Below are positions 26,131 through 34,895 of a stretch of DNA of 64,000 bases, piece by piece. The notes under the pieces were generated by a model that did not search any database, was not told where the DNA came from, and saw only the letters and a program-made list of their open reading frames with translations. Made by a program: the position numbers and the translations under genes. The stretch comes from JADGQM01 sp964505935 (lineage in GTDB: Bacteria > Desulfobacterota > Syntrophobacteria > Syntrophobacterales > Syntrophobacteraceae). The DNA lies in assembly GCA_964505935.1 (NCBI GenBank), contig CAZDKX010000001.1:1-64000 (forward strand), read 5' to 3'. How positions within the stretch are numbered: the stretch's first letter is position 1; every line of letters starts with the position of its first letter.

Positions 26131-26263
26131 CGGAGTCGTTCCTTTGTGAGATAATCGCTTCTTGAGAATTCTTGCGTAGCATCTTTGGTGAATGGTTTCA
26201 AGGGCCTTTACGTGCCGACCCGCAACGATTTGGGCTCGCTTCAACAATACTAGAATTAGAAAA

Positions 26264-26291
26264 TTGCCTGCCGCGAAGGTTCTGTGATACT
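26264..26291 (+). promoter_or_regulatory. Weak sigma70-like promoter for the right arm
   Basis: TTGCCT (26264-26269) and GATACT (26286-26291) are 16 bp apart in the 220-bp divergent gap. The predicted start near 26298 leaves about 53 nt before the radical SAM gene. No convincing promoter was seen for the divergent thioesterase. Confidence 0.35.
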
Positions 26292-26350
26292 ACATGTCGC
26301 CTGCTGTGAGACAGGGAAGAGCCGGTCAGCCATAGCAAAAGACGGAAGGA

Positions 26351-27901
26351 ATGCTCGGGGTGAAGACGAAGCGCTACGGAAGCGGAGACCATTTCAAACG
26401 CATCTACCTGGTTTCCCCCGGTCATCCGGATAACTTCTGGTCCCTGCAGGGGACGGTCGAACTTCTGGGAGCCAAGACCCTCATGCCTAACGCCGCCCTG
26501 GCCACCCTTATGGCCCTGACCACGCCCGGTGTCGACGTGGAGTATGTCCTGTGTGATGAGAACGTCTCCGCGCTGGACTGGAACATGCCCTGCGATCTCG
26601 TGGCCGTGACGGGCGCCACCCTGCATGCAGAAAGAATACAGGAGATATGCAAGGGATTCCGCGAGCGGGGTGTTCCGGTCGCCCTCGGCGGCACCTACGC
26701 CAGCATCAACCATGACCAATGCGGCCAGCTTGCGGATTATCATTTCATCGGTGAGGCCGAATATACCTGGCCCGTGTTTCTCAAAGAATGGATCAGTGAC
26801 CGGGCAAAACCGGTTTATCATCAGCAGACCTATATCAATTTAACAGACAGCCCGACGCCGGACTGGTCCCTCATTGACGCCGACGATTACCTTCACATCA
26901 ATGTCCAGACCAGTCGCGGCTGCCCTCACCATTGCGAGTTCTGCGATGTGATCCAGTACGTCGGCAGAAAGCCGCGGACCAAATCCGTCTCCCAGGTCAT
27001 GGCGGAAGTGCGGCAGGCCCATGCCATCGGCGCCCGCACCGTCTTCTTCTCCGACGACAATTTCCTGGCTGATAGGACCTTCACCAAAAAGCTGCTGGCC
27101 GCCATCATCGCCTGGAATGCCGCCCAGTCCCGTCCCCTTTCCTTTTCCACCCAGATCACCGTGGAGATCGCCGACGACGACAACCTGCTCCGAATGTGTG
27201 CCGACGCCCGCTTTTCCGCGCTCTTTCTCGGCGTGGAGTCGATTCGCCGAGAAAGCCTGGAGGAAGTGAAGAAATTCCACAATCTCAAACATGACATTTT
27301 CGAGCGCATCAACCGGATTTCCCGTTACGGCATCATGCCCTTCCTCGGCATGATCGTCGGATTTGACCATGACGATGAAAGGGTCTTTGGCGAACTTGAT
27401 GATTTTCTCACCCGGACCCATAGCCCGATTGCGGGCATCAGCCTGCTGAACGCACCCCGGCATACGCCGCTCTATCAACGACTGCAGAAAGAGAATCGTC
27501 TCCTTGGGGAAGATTTTTCCGGAGAATGGCAGCTGTATACCAACATTATCCCAAAAAAGATGAGCCGCGAAGAGCTTCTAGCCCGATACTGCGTCCTCTT
27601 CAAGAAGCTCTACGATCCAGCAGGATTCTACGCAAGGTTGATGGACTGGCTGCGGCAGGTAGCGTACTTCAGCCCCCTGTATGTCCACAAGAGATTTGAC
27701 CCGAAGCAGTTTTTCCACGGGGTCCGGATGGTCTCCTTTTTCCTGACCCTGGCGCCGCCGTCGGTGCGGGCATTGTTCGTCAGAAGCCTGATCGAGACCT
27801 GGAAGATCAATCCGAAGCTCATGCGGCGAACCTTCAGCCTTTTGGCCCTGTTTCATCATTTCCATGAATTTGTGGAAAGAAAGCTGCCCAGCCGAATTTG
27901 A
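26351..27901 (+). CDS. B12-binding radical SAM protein with C-terminal extension
   Basis: A 516-residue protein with an N-terminal cobalamin-binding-like domain (VAVTGATLHAERIQEI, PVALGGTYASINH, YHFIGEAEYTW), a radical SAM barrel with TSRGCPHHCEFCDVIQ (CxxxCxxC) near residue 195, and a long C-terminal region resembling DUF4070 (NIIPKKMSREELLARYC). GGAAGGA sits directly before the ATG at 26351; a GTG nine bases later has better spacing and could be the real start. It is the first plus-strand gene of the right arm, 220 bp from the divergent thioesterase. The substrate is unknown. Confidence 0.87.
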   Translation: MLGVKTKRYGSGDHFKRIYLVSPGHPDNFWSLQGTVELLGAKTLMPNAALATLMALTTPGVDVEYVLCDENVSALDWNMPCDLVAVTGATLHAERIQEICKGFRERGVPVALGGTYASINHDQCGQLADYHFIGEAEYTWPVFLKEWISDRAKPVYHQQTYINLTDSPTPDWSLIDADDYLHINVQTSRGCPHHCEFCDVIQYVGRKPRTKSVSQVMAEVRQAHAIGARTVFFSDDNFLADRTFTKKLLAAIIAWNAAQSRPLSFSTQITVEIADDDNLLRMCADARFSALFLGVESIRRESLEEVKKFHNLKHDIFERINRISRYGIMPFLGMIVGFDHDDERVFGELDDFLTRTHSPIAGISLLNAPRHTPLYQRLQKENRLLGEDFSGEWQLYTNIIPKKMSREELLARYCVLFKKLYDPAGFYARLMDWLRQVAYFSPLYVHKRFDPKQFFHGVRMVSFFLTLAPPSVRALFVRSLIETWKINPKLMRRTFSLLALFHHFHEFVERKLPSRI

Positions 27902-27960
27902 ATTCTAGAATCCGAGCAAACCGTCTAAAGGCCTTTTTGGTCGACCTCATGAATTCTAGA
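27899..27960 (+). repeat. Two 11-bp direct repeats upstream of a ketosynthase promoter
   Basis: TGAATTCTAGA occurs at 27899-27909 and 27950-27960, 51 bp apart, about five helical turns. The second copy ends 10 bp before the -35 box at 27971. The placement fits binding sites of an activator; the first copy overlaps the stop of the radical SAM gene. Confidence 0.5.
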
Positions 27961-27970
27961 CGATATGACC

Positions 27971-28000
27971 TTGACACCCTGCGAGACATCCAGTTATTAA
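27971..28000 (+). promoter_or_regulatory. Sigma70-like promoter for the KS/CLF operon
   Basis: A perfect -35 TTGACA (27971-27976) and a -10 TATTAA (27995-28000) are 18 bp apart. Transcription would begin near 28007, with a leader of about 117 nt before the ketosynthase ATG at 28124. Confidence 0.55.
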
Positions 28001-28123
28001 AAAGGCCGCTTGCCGCCGGGGCTCAAAGTAACATCAATTCTTAGAATCGATTTACCTCTTCCATCTGAACGTGTCGTGACCGTGAATCGGTTATCGGCGC
28101 GGATCGATTTCGGCCGGAGGCTT

Positions 28124-29371
28124 ATGGATCAGAACCGGGTCGTGGTCACCGGACTTGGGACCGTCAACGCCATCGCCGGGAATGTGCCCGAGTTTTCCCG
28201 CGCCTTGCAGGCGGGCCAGTGCGGCATCGGCCCGGTGAACGTCTTTGATACCACCGAACACCGAACCCACAGCGGCGCTCAAATCCCAGACTTCACCCCC
28301 CGCAAGCTGATTCCGCGCTGCTTTTCCCTCAAGCGCATGTCTCGCGCGGACTGCATGGCCATGGCGGCGACCCTGGAGGCCTTGACCGACGCCGGCCTTT
28401 TCTCGGTGCCGGATGGACTGCGGGGCGAAATGGGCGTCGTGATTGGGGGCGGGGCCGGCGGGATGCTCGAGTGCGAGGCCGTTTACCGGGACTATCTCCT
28501 GGGCGCGGGTCAGGGAGCGGCCTATTCCCGGTTTGCTTCCTTCTGCTGCGCCTCCTCGGCGGACCAGATTGCCTCCCAGCTGCAGCTCATGGGGCCGAAG
28601 ACCACCTTCATGACCGCCTGCTCATCAGGGGCCACCGCGATCGGTTACGCCCGAGACCTGATTCAGGCAAAGATGGCGCCGGTCGTCATCTGCGGCGGCA
28701 CCGAACCATTGTGCCAGGTCACCTATGCGGCCTTCAACGCTTTGCAGGCTGTGGACCCGGAGTACTGCAAACCGTTTGATAAAAACCGCCAGGGGCTCTC
28801 TCTGGGCGAAGGTTCCGGCATCCTGATTCTGGAGGCGTTGTCCCACGCCCGGCAACGGGGCGCCCATATTTATGGTGAGATCCTGGGTTACGGAGTCAGC
28901 TGTGATGCCCACCACATGACCGCTCCGGACCCCGAAGGGGCCGGGGCTGCGCTGGCCATGCGGCGCGCCCTCGAAGATGCCGGGGTCTCGACGGAGGCGG
29001 TGGATTACATCAATGCCCATGGCACGGCCACACCGGCCAACGATTTGATGGAAACCAAAGGAATCAAGGCCGTTTTTGGCCGACGCGCCTGCCAAATACC
29101 AGTCAGCTCAACCAAGTCCATGATCGGCCATACCCTCGGGGCCGCCGGCGCCATCGAAGGGGTGACGGCGCTGCTGGCGATCCATTACCACTTCATTCCG
29201 CCGACGATCCATCTCCAGACGCCCGACCCCCAGTGCGACCTTGATTTCGTCACGGACGGCGCCCGCGCGTCGGACATCAACATCGTGCTCTCCAACTCCT
29301 TTGCCTTCGGAGGCAACAATACCGTGGTGGTTTTCGGCAAATTCACCGATGCAGGAATTTCCCGTGCATAG
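28124..29371 (+). CDS. Beta-ketoacyl-ACP synthase (catalytic KS of a KS-CLF pair)
   Basis: A 415-residue FabF-type ketosynthase with Cys in FMTACSSGATAIG, His in INAHGTATPAND and His in KSMIGHTLGAAG. The frame is open upstream, but GGAGG three bases before the ATG at 28124 and the normal start DQNRVVVTGLGTV fix the start. The next gene overlaps its stop and encodes a ketosynthase-like protein without catalytic residues. Such adjacent active and inactive pairs form heterodimers in type II polyketide and aryl polyene synthases and set chain length. Confidence 0.92.
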   Translation: MDQNRVVVTGLGTVNAIAGNVPEFSRALQAGQCGIGPVNVFDTTEHRTHSGAQIPDFTPRKLIPRCFSLKRMSRADCMAMAATLEALTDAGLFSVPDGLRGEMGVVIGGGAGGMLECEAVYRDYLLGAGQGAAYSRFASFCCASSADQIASQLQLMGPKTTFMTACSSGATAIGYARDLIQAKMAPVVICGGTEPLCQVTYAAFNALQAVDPEYCKPFDKNRQGLSLGEGSGILILEALSHARQRGAHIYGEILGYGVSCDAHHMTAPDPEGAGAALAMRRALEDAGVSTEAVDYINAHGTATPANDLMETKGIKAVFGRRACQIPVSSTKSMIGHTLGAAGAIEGVTALLAIHYHFIPPTIHLQTPDPQCDLDFVTDGARASDINIVLSNSFAFGGNNTVVVFGKFTDAGISRA

Positions 29372-30587
29372 GCGGGTAGTGGTGACCGGTGTCGGTCTGG
29401 TCACGCCGCTCGGCGTGGGAAAGGAGGTTTTCACCCGGCAGCTCTTCGCCGGCCTTTCCGGCATTCGACCCATCACCCTTTTCGACACCGCCCGCTTTGA
29501 TGCCAAATTGGGAGCTCAGGTCCGGGATTTCACCGCGCAGGATTTCATCCGTCCCGGAACCCTGCGGCGCATGGATCGCTTGTCGCAAATGGCCACCGCA
29601 GCGGCGCGCATGGCGATCGACGACGCCGGTCTTCAAATCGGTCCGCACAACCGGGATCGGGTGGGTGTGGTGCTGGGGACCTGCTTCGGCGGTACGGATG
29701 TCGCCGCTCAATTCGCAAAGGTGCTCTTCACCGACAGCCCCAGGCGGGCCAACCCCATCCTTGTGCCCAACATTGTGATGAACGCGCCGGCGGGGCATGC
29801 GGCCATCGAGTTGGGCGTCCGGGGCGTCAACACCACCGTCAACCACCGCGAGGTGTCGGCAGAGACGGCAATGGCCTATGCCGCAGCCGAGATCGGGCGG
29901 GGGCGCGCTGATGTCATGCTCACGGGTGGCGGCGATGTCATTTCCGAATTCTATTTCAACGTGCTGACCCACTTCCGTACCCTTTCTCCCCAGAAAGGGG
30001 GGCCGGAGGGACTGCGACCCTTTGATGCCCGGCGCAACGGCATCATCGTCGGCGAGGGCGCGGGGGTTGTCTGCCTCGAATCCCTGGAAAGCGCCGAAGC
30101 CCGAGGGGTCATCCCCTACTGCGAAATCGTTGGCTGGGGTCTGAGCGGCGCGCCTGCCGGCCCCAACGATTGGCCCGCCGACCCGGCCGGGCCGTCCCTG
30201 GCAATGACGCGGGCCCTGGCGACCGCTCAGATCGGTCCCGACGACATCGATTATGTCAGCGCATCCGCTAACGGCGGACTTCGGTCGGATCGACTCGAGG
30301 CCGAGGCCCTGGGCACGGTTTTCGCCCACCCGGAACGTCAACCCCGCATCAGCGCCCTCAAGGGCTCACTGGGCGAAAGCTTTTCGTCCGGCGGGATACG
30401 TGCGGCAGCCATGGCGTTGTCCCTCCAAAAGCAAACCCTGCCCCCTACCCTGGGGCTTTCCCAGCCGATATCGTCACTGAACTTCGTCGTTAAGGCCGAA
30501 ACCCAGGTCCCCATCCGTTACGGCCTCATCGACGGCATCGCGTCCGGCGGCACTTTTATCGCGGTCATCATGAAGAGAATCGCCTAG
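29364..30587 (+). CDS. Chain-length-factor-like ketosynthase homologue (catalytic residues lost)
   Basis: It has the full ketosynthase fold (RRVVVTGVGLVTPLG to the C-terminal GGTFIAVIM, about 407 residues) but not the triad. The nucleophile region reads NHREVSAETA, with Glu where Cys should be; YVSASANGGL replaces INAHGT; and KGSLGESFSSGG replaces KSxxGHTLGAAG. This matches chain-length factors that pair with an active KS. The start is taken as GTG 29364, inside the upstream KS end, with AGGA seven bases before it; ATG 29349 is the alternative. The gene overlaps the active KS by 8 nt. Confidence 0.87.
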   Translation: MHRRVVVTGVGLVTPLGVGKEVFTRQLFAGLSGIRPITLFDTARFDAKLGAQVRDFTAQDFIRPGTLRRMDRLSQMATAAARMAIDDAGLQIGPHNRDRVGVVLGTCFGGTDVAAQFAKVLFTDSPRRANPILVPNIVMNAPAGHAAIELGVRGVNTTVNHREVSAETAMAYAAAEIGRGRADVMLTGGGDVISEFYFNVLTHFRTLSPQKGGPEGLRPFDARRNGIIVGEGAGVVCLESLESAEARGVIPYCEIVGWGLSGAPAGPNDWPADPAGPSLAMTRALATAQIGPDDIDYVSASANGGLRSDRLEAEALGTVFAHPERQPRISALKGSLGESFSSGGIRAAAMALSLQKQTLPPTLGLSQPISSLNFVVKAETQVPIRYGLIDGIASGGTFIAVIMKRIA

Positions 30588-30605
30588 CAAAAGGAGGAAA
30601 AACGC

Positions 30606-31766
30606 ATGGAGAGCAGCATCTCGGTTGTGGCCGTGAATGGCTCACCGCACACCGGCGCTGGCAACACCGCGCTGATGCTGGCGATGATCGGGGACTCCCT
30701 GAACCGGCTCGGGCTAAAACTGGATGTCATCCATCTCGCCGACTACCAAGTTGAATATTGTGTGGGATGCGGCTATTGCTTGGAAAACGGCAAATGCTGG
30801 GTGCCCGACGATCATCCGGCCATCCTCGACCGACTGCTCGCCGCCGACGCCGTCATTCTTGCATCCCCGGTTTATTTTTTTCATGTCACCGCCCAGATGA
30901 AGACCTTCCTGGATCGCAGCCTGGCCCTGGGTCATCGGCCTCGTCCCACGTGGAAACCGGGGCTGGCCGTGTCGGTATCGGCCGGGTCCGGAGAAACCCA
31001 GGTCGTGGCTTATCTGGCCGGCATGCTCCGCGTCTACGGGGCGTTCTCCGTGGGGTCTCTGACCGCCATGGCTACCGCTCCCGGAGGCTTCGTCGGCAGA
31101 GACGCGGTAGAAGCTCGTGCCGCAGACCTTGCAAGCGACCTGGCGCGGGCGATCCGCGAAAAGCGTCGCTATCCGGCAACCGATATCGACCTTCGGTATT
31201 ATCACTTCATGTCCGCCCTGATCCGCGAAAACCGCCATTCTGTGATGAAGGGCGATTTCGACTATTGGGAAAAGACCGGATTGAACCAGGGGTTCGAAAG
31301 CTTTATCCAGCAGCAGAGGGAAACGACGCCCCCTTACGACCCGAATGTCCGCACGGCATGGATGAAGGAGTTGACGGCGGAGTACGCCAGGAAGCGCACC
31401 CTCACGGGACCCCCCAAGATAAAGCCACCCTCTGAAGGGGCTTCGTCTCCCAAAACCTGCCGTGAGCTCTTGCAGAACATGCCCTCCATCCTTGATCCGA
31501 CAGCGGCGAAGGGGTTGAATGCCGTCTATGAATTCCAGGTATCGGGTGAAGAAGTATTCACCGCCCATTTAAGAATCGAAAATGGGGCCTGTACTTTTGT
31601 TGAAGGGCCGGCGGACAACCCCGGCGTGGTCATCAAAACCCCGGCAAGCGTATGGTTGGCGATAGCAAGAGGGGGACTCAACGGCCAGACCGCTTTCTTG
31701 AAACGCAGATTCACCGCCGAGGGAGACCTGACGCTGCTTTTCAAGATGAAAACGCTGTTCCGGTGA
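30606..31766 (+). CDS. NADPH-dependent FMN reductase-like protein fused to SCP2 domain
   Basis: The N-terminal half is a flavodoxin-fold reductase: VVAVNGSPHTGAGNTA (FMN phosphate loop), EYCVGCGYCLENGKC (a Cys-rich segment of the NADPH-dependent FMN reductase/iron-sulfur flavoprotein type) and LASPVYFFHVTAQMKTFLDR. The last ~110 residues resemble an SCP2 sterol/lipid carrier domain (VYEFQVSGEEVFTAHLRI, VVIKTPASVWLAIARG), which could hold an acyl substrate. A reductase with its own lipid-binding domain next to a KS-CLF pair suggests reduction of a double bond or keto group in the chain. AGGAGG lies just upstream of the ATG. It is the best candidate for an enoyl-reductase-like function here, but unproven. 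Confidence 0.8.
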   Translation: MESSISVVAVNGSPHTGAGNTALMLAMIGDSLNRLGLKLDVIHLADYQVEYCVGCGYCLENGKCWVPDDHPAILDRLLAADAVILASPVYFFHVTAQMKTFLDRSLALGHRPRPTWKPGLAVSVSAGSGETQVVAYLAGMLRVYGAFSVGSLTAMATAPGGFVGRDAVEARAADLASDLARAIREKRRYPATDIDLRYYHFMSALIRENRHSVMKGDFDYWEKTGLNQGFESFIQQQRETTPPYDPNVRTAWMKELTAEYARKRTLTGPPKIKPPSEGASSPKTCRELLQNMPSILDPTAAKGLNAVYEFQVSGEEVFTAHLRIENGACTFVEGPADNPGVVIKTPASVWLAIARGGLNGQTAFLKRRFTAEGDLTLLFKMKTLFR

Positions 31767-31998
31767 CAAGCATCCGGGGTAAAATGAGTGTATGGGATTC
31801 AAAAAGAAATAATTGTATGTTAGCTTGCTTTGGTTGGCATGGGCAAGCAGACCTTGTTTCAAGCCGAACCGGAAAGCAGGCGAGGGCGATTGTGTCATGG
31901 AGGGGCCGCTTCCCAAGGCAGCCGCTTCTTGCAGGAGAAGCAGCGGGTGTTCATGAAACGGTCCTGCAACATGAGTGGGCGTCATTGGAGAACAGAGC

Positions 31999-32421
31999 AT
32001 GCAGGCAAGAGATGTGCCCCAGGACCAAGGATTGAACCGGGGGATGCGGGAGATCGCCTATGCTATCGATGAAAACGGCCGCTACGTCGGCGTTCCGAGC
32101 CTGGGGTGGGAAGCCAAGAATATCGCCAATGCCCAGGCATGGGAAGTGATCTCTGAAGAGATCAAGCATCAGGCCCGTCTGGTCAAGGATGGCACACGTA
32201 GCCCCCTAGCCTATCATATGGCCAGGCATCTCATGACGGTCGGCCTGGTTGCCAGTTATGTTCGCTTGCCCCGCTGGCGGGTGAAGCGCCATCTCAAACC
32301 CTCGGTTTTCAACCGACTCAAACCGGAAATCATGCAGCGATACGCGGATCTATTCGGACTTACCCTCTCCGAATTCCAGCAAATCCCCGAAGCAGAAGTT
32401 GCTTTTCTGGACCAGGAATAG
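31999..32421 (+). CDS. Hypothetical protein, about 140 residues
   Basis: I do not recognise the family. It is basic, has no membrane segment or signal, and contains MREIAYAIDENGRYVGVPS, MARHLMTVGLVASYVRLP and a C-terminal FGLTLSEFQQIPEAE. GGAG lies nine bases before the ATG at 31999. It precedes the BtrH-like gene by 7 bp in the same direction, so it probably belongs to the BtrH-ACP-KS-CLF operon. The 232 bp upstream hold an inverted repeat (GCTTGC 31823-31828, GCAAGC 31843-31848) and no gene. Confidence 0.7.
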   Translation: MQARDVPQDQGLNRGMREIAYAIDENGRYVGVPSLGWEAKNIANAQAWEVISEEIKHQARLVKDGTRSPLAYHMARHLMTVGLVASYVRLPRWRVKRHLKPSVFNRLKPEIMQRYADLFGLTLSEFQQIPEAEVAFLDQE

Positions 32422-32428
32422 CTCTGAT

Positions 32429-33442
32429 ATGGAAATACCTTTCAACCACCGTCAATCGGCTCACTGCGAAACCGGTGTCCTTACGAATTTGCTCGGCCAT
32501 TATGGGTTGAACATCAGCGAGTCAATGGTTTTCGGCATCGGTTCCGGCCTCTTCTTCGGTTATTTCCCGTTTATCCGCATCAATCACCTGCCCCTTACGG
32601 CCTTCAGGGTCCGCACGGGCGGCATCATGAAACGGGCCGTGAAACGCCTGGGCGTTTCGCTCGCCTGGGAAAAATTCAGAACCCCCGAAAAAGCGATGGC
32701 GGTCCTGGACCGGAAACTGGTGGACGCGGTCCCCGTCGGTTGCCGCACCGGCGCCTACTGGCTGAGTTACTTCCCCCGACGGTACCGGTTCCACTTCAAT
32801 ATGCACAACCTGGTGGTATTCGGCAAACAGAACGGCAACTACCTCGTCAGTGATCCGGTTTTCCCCGAACCCGTGCTCTGCCCGCGTGAGGACTTGATGA
32901 AGGCCCGGTTTGCCCGCGGCTCGATGGCGCCCAAGGGCCGCATGTATTATGTAACGCATGTGCCTTCGCAGCCGGACCTCGCCAAAGCGGTCCGACAGGG
33001 GATCAAAGAGGTCTGCCGCACCATGCTGAAGGCCCCGGGACCGTTTCTGGGAGTAAAGGGCATTCGTTATCTGGCAAGAAATGTTGAAAAATGGTCGCGT
33101 AAAATGGCGGCGCGCGAGGCCGCGCTCCGCCTGGGGCAGGTCATCCGGATGCAGGAGGAGATCGGCACGGGCGGCGGCGGGTTTCGCTTCATCTACGCCG
33201 CCTTCTTGCAGGAGGCGGCCGTGCTGCTGAACGATGATCATCTTCAGCGGCTGTCTGACCGCATGACTGAGGCGGGGGACCTGTGGCGCGAGTTTGCCCT
33301 CATCGGGTCGCGGATTTGCAAGCAGCGCGCCGGGGAAACGGAGACCTATGCGGCGTTGGCGACGATCCTCCGGCAGTGTGCGGACCAGGAAGCTCATCTA
33401 TATCAGGACCTCCAGGCTCGCATAAACCAGGTGGCGGCATGA
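32429..33442 (+). CDS. BtrH-like acyltransferase (papain-like fold)
   Basis: A 337-residue protein resembling BtrH N-terminal-domain proteins. QSAHCETGVLTNLL near the start carries the candidate catalytic Cys and HFNMHNLVVFG the His. In butirosin synthesis BtrH moves an acyl group from an ACP to an amino group. The C-terminal part is helical (AAREAALRLGQVIRMQEEI), as in DUF4872-type extensions. It is translationally coupled to the ACP gene (ATGA overlap), which supports an ACP-dependent transfer. The acceptor could be an amine head group. The longer frame upstream is a shadow; AGGAA lies about 11 bases before the ATG. Confidence 0.8.
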   Translation: MEIPFNHRQSAHCETGVLTNLLGHYGLNISESMVFGIGSGLFFGYFPFIRINHLPLTAFRVRTGGIMKRAVKRLGVSLAWEKFRTPEKAMAVLDRKLVDAVPVGCRTGAYWLSYFPRRYRFHFNMHNLVVFGKQNGNYLVSDPVFPEPVLCPREDLMKARFARGSMAPKGRMYYVTHVPSQPDLAKAVRQGIKEVCRTMLKAPGPFLGVKGIRYLARNVEKWSRKMAAREAALRLGQVIRMQEEIGTGGGGFRFIYAAFLQEAAVLLNDDHLQRLSDRMTEAGDLWREFALIGSRICKQRAGETETYAALATILRQCADQEAHLYQDLQARINQVAA

Positions 33443-33705
33443 CCAGCGGCCCGCCCCTGAAAGATCAGATCAAGAAGCTCATCATCGAGGACCTGAACCT
33501 CGACCAGGTCCTTCCAGGAGATATCGATGACGACGAACCGTTGTTTGGCGACCGATACGGGCTGGACTCCATCGATGCCGTCGAACTGGTCTTCCAGCTC
33601 AAGAAGCATTTTGGAGTCATCATCAAAAACCAGAGTGAGGGCCGCTCGATTCTTCAAAGTGTGAACACCATTTGCGCGTTCATTGAAAAGAGGCAGGGGG
33701 CATGA
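33439..33705 (+). CDS. Acyl carrier protein (right arm)
   Basis: An 88-residue ACP with the phosphopantetheine site YGLDSIDAVELV (Ser44). It starts inside the BtrH-like stop and ends inside the ketosynthase start, both by ATGA overlap, so BtrH, ACP and KS are translated as a unit. This points to an ACP charged by this KS-CLF pair and unloaded by BtrH. Confidence 0.92.
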   Translation: MTSGPPLKDQIKKLIIEDLNLDQVLPGDIDDDEPLFGDRYGLDSIDAVELVFQLKKHFGVIIKNQSEGRSILQSVNTICAFIEKRQGA

Positions 33706-34895
33706 AGCAGCAACAGCCTGTCTCCGTCAGCGGCATAGGTTGTATCTGCGCCGCCGGCAGGAACCTGCCCGACTGCATGAAGGCCCTTTTTTCCCAGGCC
33801 CCGACACCCGCTCCCCCACGCTCGCTTCCCGGGGCGCAGCATCCGGTTTTCGAAGTGCCCGACCGATTTCTACCGGCTGCCGATTCCCCCAATCTCTCCA
33901 TGGTGCGAGCCGTTCGCCTCGCCCTGACGGCAACGAATGAAGCGCTCACCGATGCAGGCTTGACCCCTGCGGCGCTGCGGACAAAGCGGGTCGGCGTCGT
34001 GATCGGCACCAATGTCGGCAGCGGCGTGAGCAACCGCGCCCTCCAGAAAGACTTGATCGCTGTCAATTGCAGCCGTTTGTCGCCGGCCGAGCGTTTCCTG
34101 ATCATCAACCCGGCCCAATGGCTCGCACGGCATTTCGATTTCTCGGGACCGCATGTGACGATCGTCAACGCCTGCTCCGCCGGCAGCGATGCCATTGGCC
34201 TGGCCGGGACATGGATTCGTTCGGGACGCTGCGATGTGGTGATCGCCGGAGGAGCGGATGCCCTCTACGAAGTGACGTATTACGGTTTCATTGCGCTGTT
34301 GAACAGCGACACCACCGCCTGCAAACCGTTCGATCTTCATCGCAACGGTTTGAACCTGGGTGAAGGGGCCGCGATGTTCATCCTTGAATCAGAGGCCCTG
34401 CTGGCGAAGCGGGGCAGAAAGGCCCGGGCTTTGCTCTCGGGCTACGGATCGGCAGCCGATGCCCATCACCTCACCGCGCCGCATCCGGAAGGCACCGGAT
34501 TGCGCGTTGCCGTGCGGGATGCCCTCACCTCGGCCGGGTGCTCCCCTTCGGGCATCGCTTTCATCAATGCGCACGGGACAGGCACCCGCGAAAACGACCG
34601 GGTCGAATCCTTTTTCTTCCACCAGACGTTTCCGGGGGTACCGTTCGGATCGACCAAGGGCTATACCGGCCATACGCTCGGGGCCGCAGGCGCTATCGAA
34701 GCAGCTTTTACCATCGCCTCTCTCGAACACCAAAAACTGCCGGCAAACCATGGGTTTGACACTCCCGACCCCGAATTGCCGGTTCATCCTGTCACGGAAG
34801 CCACGGAAATCCGCGGCACCACGGCGCTTTCCCAGACCCTGGCCTTCGGGGGTAACAACAGTGTCTTGATTCTCACCACGGAAAGTGGCTCATGA
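33702..34895 (+). CDS. Beta-ketoacyl-ACP synthase (second catalytic KS of a KS-CLF pair)
   Basis: A 397-residue ketosynthase with Cys in IVNACSAGSDAIG, His in INAHGTGTREND and His in KGYTGHTLGAAG. The N-terminal third is short and proline-rich (APTPAPPRSLPGA). It overlaps the ACP gene upstream and the degenerate ketosynthase downstream by 4 nt each. It is distinct from the KS at 28124-29371, so the right arm has two different KS-CLF pairs. Confidence 0.9.
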   Translation: MKQQQPVSVSGIGCICAAGRNLPDCMKALFSQAPTPAPPRSLPGAQHPVFEVPDRFLPAADSPNLSMVRAVRLALTATNEALTDAGLTPAALRTKRVGVVIGTNVGSGVSNRALQKDLIAVNCSRLSPAERFLIINPAQWLARHFDFSGPHVTIVNACSAGSDAIGLAGTWIRSGRCDVVIAGGADALYEVTYYGFIALLNSDTTACKPFDLHRNGLNLGEGAAMFILESEALLAKRGRKARALLSGYGSAADAHHLTAPHPEGTGLRVAVRDALTSAGCSPSGIAFINAHGTGTRENDRVESFFFHQTFPGVPFGSTKGYTGHTLGAAGAIEAAFTIASLEHQKLPANHGFDTPDPELPVHPVTEATEIRGTTALSQTLAFGGNNSVLILTTESGS

